64,000 nt of DNA from Brasenia schreberi (taxonomy: Eukaryota > Streptophyta > Magnoliopsida > Nymphaeales > Cabombaceae), in assembly GCA_036023115.1 (NCBI GenBank), contig JAYKKT010000046.1:1975501-2039500 (forward strand), in the 5' to 3' direction. The notes under the pieces are model-generated. The model made no database searches. It was not told the DNA's origin and worked only from the letters and a program-made list of their open reading frames with translations. Of this stretch, positions 62,566-64,000 are shown piece by piece. Each line of letters starts with the position of its first letter. The first letter of the stretch is position 1. The position numbers and the translations under genes were made by a program.

Positions 62566-63005
62566 CTGCACATACAAATTTTAACTATCAAACAAAGAAA
62601 CAGAATAAGAGAGAAAAAGCTGCTATCGGTCTCCAACAATATATGACAAGTCAAAGATCAATCCAACTATGGATGAAAATGTACAAGACGCTTTGCCTTA
62701 TATGCAAGCTTTGGGAACATCTCTGTTTGGACCGAGACCTGACCCTGCTACTAGTTATCGTGACCTACCAAGCTCCAGCAGGATAAAGATGACCTACCAC
62801 ATCTCAAACAATCAAAGTGAAGAACTGCATGAAATTAGGTTTTCCTAATGTTCCAATACTCACTTGAACAACTCGACATATCCCAAACCTGCTTCCAGCC
62901 TTTCACGTTTACAAGGACTGAAGCAGCCCAACCAAAACCTACCCCCATTCAAGAATCAATCAGGTTAAAGGTGACCTCTTGCAACCTACGTTGCACAGGT
63001 ACGCC
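62566..63005 (-). other. Start of VSR intron 1
   Basis: Acceptor side TGTATGTGCAG is next to the exon at 62565. No exon for the receptor N-terminus is visible here. Confidence 0.6.
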
Positions 63006-63165
63006 CTTTTGGGCGATGTGCCCTTATCCGGTACATACCGGGTATGGGTATGCATATCGATATGTCTGGTACATACCGATACCACAAATGGCATACCAGT
63101 ACGCATGTGTGTATACCGATACACATACCCAATATGGATACGTCACATACCAGTATCGAGTACTA
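63006..63165. repeat. GGTATG/CATACC-rich degenerate short repeat
   Basis: Repeated words GTACATACC, GGTATG, CGATAC and CATACC on both strands, e.g. around 63030-63060, 63069-63083 and 63115-63160. Similar in flavour to the GTATCG arrays at the ends of the 2878-4973 element, but element borders were not found. Confidence 0.6.
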
Positions 63166-63178
63166 AATGGATCAAGAG

Positions 63179-63440
63179 AACCGTCAGGTACAAAGGAGAA
63201 AGGGGTATGGTTTTTCGTCGCTGGTTCCATCGGATCCGCAGGCGGTGGATCAACCGGAGAACCACCGGTGTCTTCTTCCTCCTCTGCATCGGGAGAGTCG
63301 AGAATCTGGAGCCCCTTAGTAGATGTCGTGCCCTTCCTCGACTCTTCATGGTCCCTGCCCCCAATTGGCAGGGTAACGACGATGTCATCGGAGTCTTCAT
63401 CTTCATCGGAAGAGCTCTGCAATCGAAGTCTCCTCGGCAT
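63179..63440 (-). other. Acidic first-exon-like ORF of unknown gene
   Basis: The minus frame starts MPRRLRLQSSSDEDEDSDD and continues IVVTLPIGGRDHEESRKG, a short Lys/Thr region, AEEEEDTGGSPVDPPPADP and SFVPDG, then runs into the repeat, where Tyr/Trp-rich residues are repeat-coded. Upstream (63441-63520) looks like a leader rich in purines on the gene strand. The composition resembles N-termini of nuclear proteins. I do not recognise the family. It is on the same strand as the sorting receptor and lies where that gene's intron 1 should be, so it may be an exon of a nested or captured gene, or part of a transposon. Confidence 0.35.
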
Positions 63441-64000
63441 TTCAACGAGGGTTTCCGCGGTTCAATTTTTCCCTCCATTTCCCTCCCCCTTGTCTGGCCT
63501 ATATGCTTGAACTAAACGATAGCTTCCAAATATCGTTGTTCACTACAATATTTCGAAAGATAAATAAAATGGGAGTAATTAATAAGTTATTAACCAGTCA
63601 TTAACCTATTTTTTCTTTGTTTTTCATCAAAGCAATGGGTATCTGGAAGCCCACAGAGACCTCAACTAATCTGGTTCGAGCCAGATCGACACACTATGGA
63701 GGACTTTTCACAATAATGAGTATTTTGTGAATCGCAGAAAGAGCTTAACATTGGATTTGTATTGGCATATTAAAGAACAATGCTTTTGAATCTACTTATG
63801 TAGGTCCTAATGGCAATCTTCAAAAATTAGATAGGTAAACTCAATCCTCAAATGGGAGGACTTTTCACAATTATGCGTCTTCTTTGTTTTATTGAATGTT
63901 GATTCTCTTTTTTTGGTATTGTGGCAGCTCCTTAATTGAGAAATCGGCTATAAGGACCACAAAAAACATTGCTGATAAGAAGCTAAGTCGTGGTTATTTA
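63441..64000. other. No gene seen
   Basis: AT-rich. No exon for the vacuolar sorting receptor N-terminus on the minus strand and no other recognisable gene. A 14-bp word GGAGGACTTTTCAC recurs at 63697 and 63857. Confidence 0.5.

Noticed and set aside
62848..63515. Plus-strand frames of 220 and 178 aa
   Set aside because: They read through the GGTATG repeat and antisense to the acidic ORF; no recognisable domain.

Overview
The window is nuclear DNA from a flowering plant. Evidence: spliced plant gene families (an IRK-type LRR receptor kinase, a vacuolar sorting receptor, a type-A cytokinin response regulator), introns with GT..AG borders, Copia LTR retrotransposons, RTE-like LINEs with a TTG-repeat tail, tRNA-derived SINEs and hAT-type non-autonomous DNA transposons. 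The species cannot be fixed from the sequence alone. Gene density is low and most of the DNA is transposon-derived.

Layout. 0-9.1 kb is nested transposons: the 3' end of a Copia element with its LTR, LINE fragments, a second Copia integrase split by a 2.1-kb hAT-like element with an exact 8-bp target duplication, and a 3.25-kb non-autonomous LTR element that carries fragments of at least two host genes (ribosomal protein uL5/RPL11 and PEX5). 9.1-15.7 kb is mostly gene-free, with decayed exon-like pieces, SINEs and small MITEs. 15.7-17.7 kb (minus) holds an intact five-exon type-A response regulator of the ARR16/17 kind; it is easy to miss because its exons are 56-139 bp. 17.7-25.4 kb is repeats, including a decayed LINE. 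26.8-29.5 kb (plus) is a decayed gene for a DUF7356-type membrane protein. 32.7-36.0 kb is a full-length RTE-like LINE with target-site duplications, followed by a tandem array built from LINE 3' ends. 43.35-46.71 kb (minus) is a complete two-exon IRK-like LRR receptor kinase of 950 aa. 48.5-55.1 kb is repeats and a broken Copia element with a 425-bp tandem duplication. 55.3-56.8 kb (plus) has exons of a FAX/Tmem14-like gene. 58.0-62.6 kb (minus) has eleven exons of a vacuolar sorting receptor whose first exon is not in the window; an unrelated acidic first-exon-like ORF lies at 63.2-63.4 kb.

The host genes are a typical unlinked plant mixture: cytokinin signalling (response regulator), cell-surface signalling (IRK-like), endomembrane sorting (VSR) and lipid export (FAX-like). 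Nothing suggests they act as a cluster. The most unusual content is transposon biology: host-gene capture by a small LTR element, internally deleted and tandemly repeated LINE ends, and several hAT families defined here by terminal inverted repeats and 8-bp duplications.
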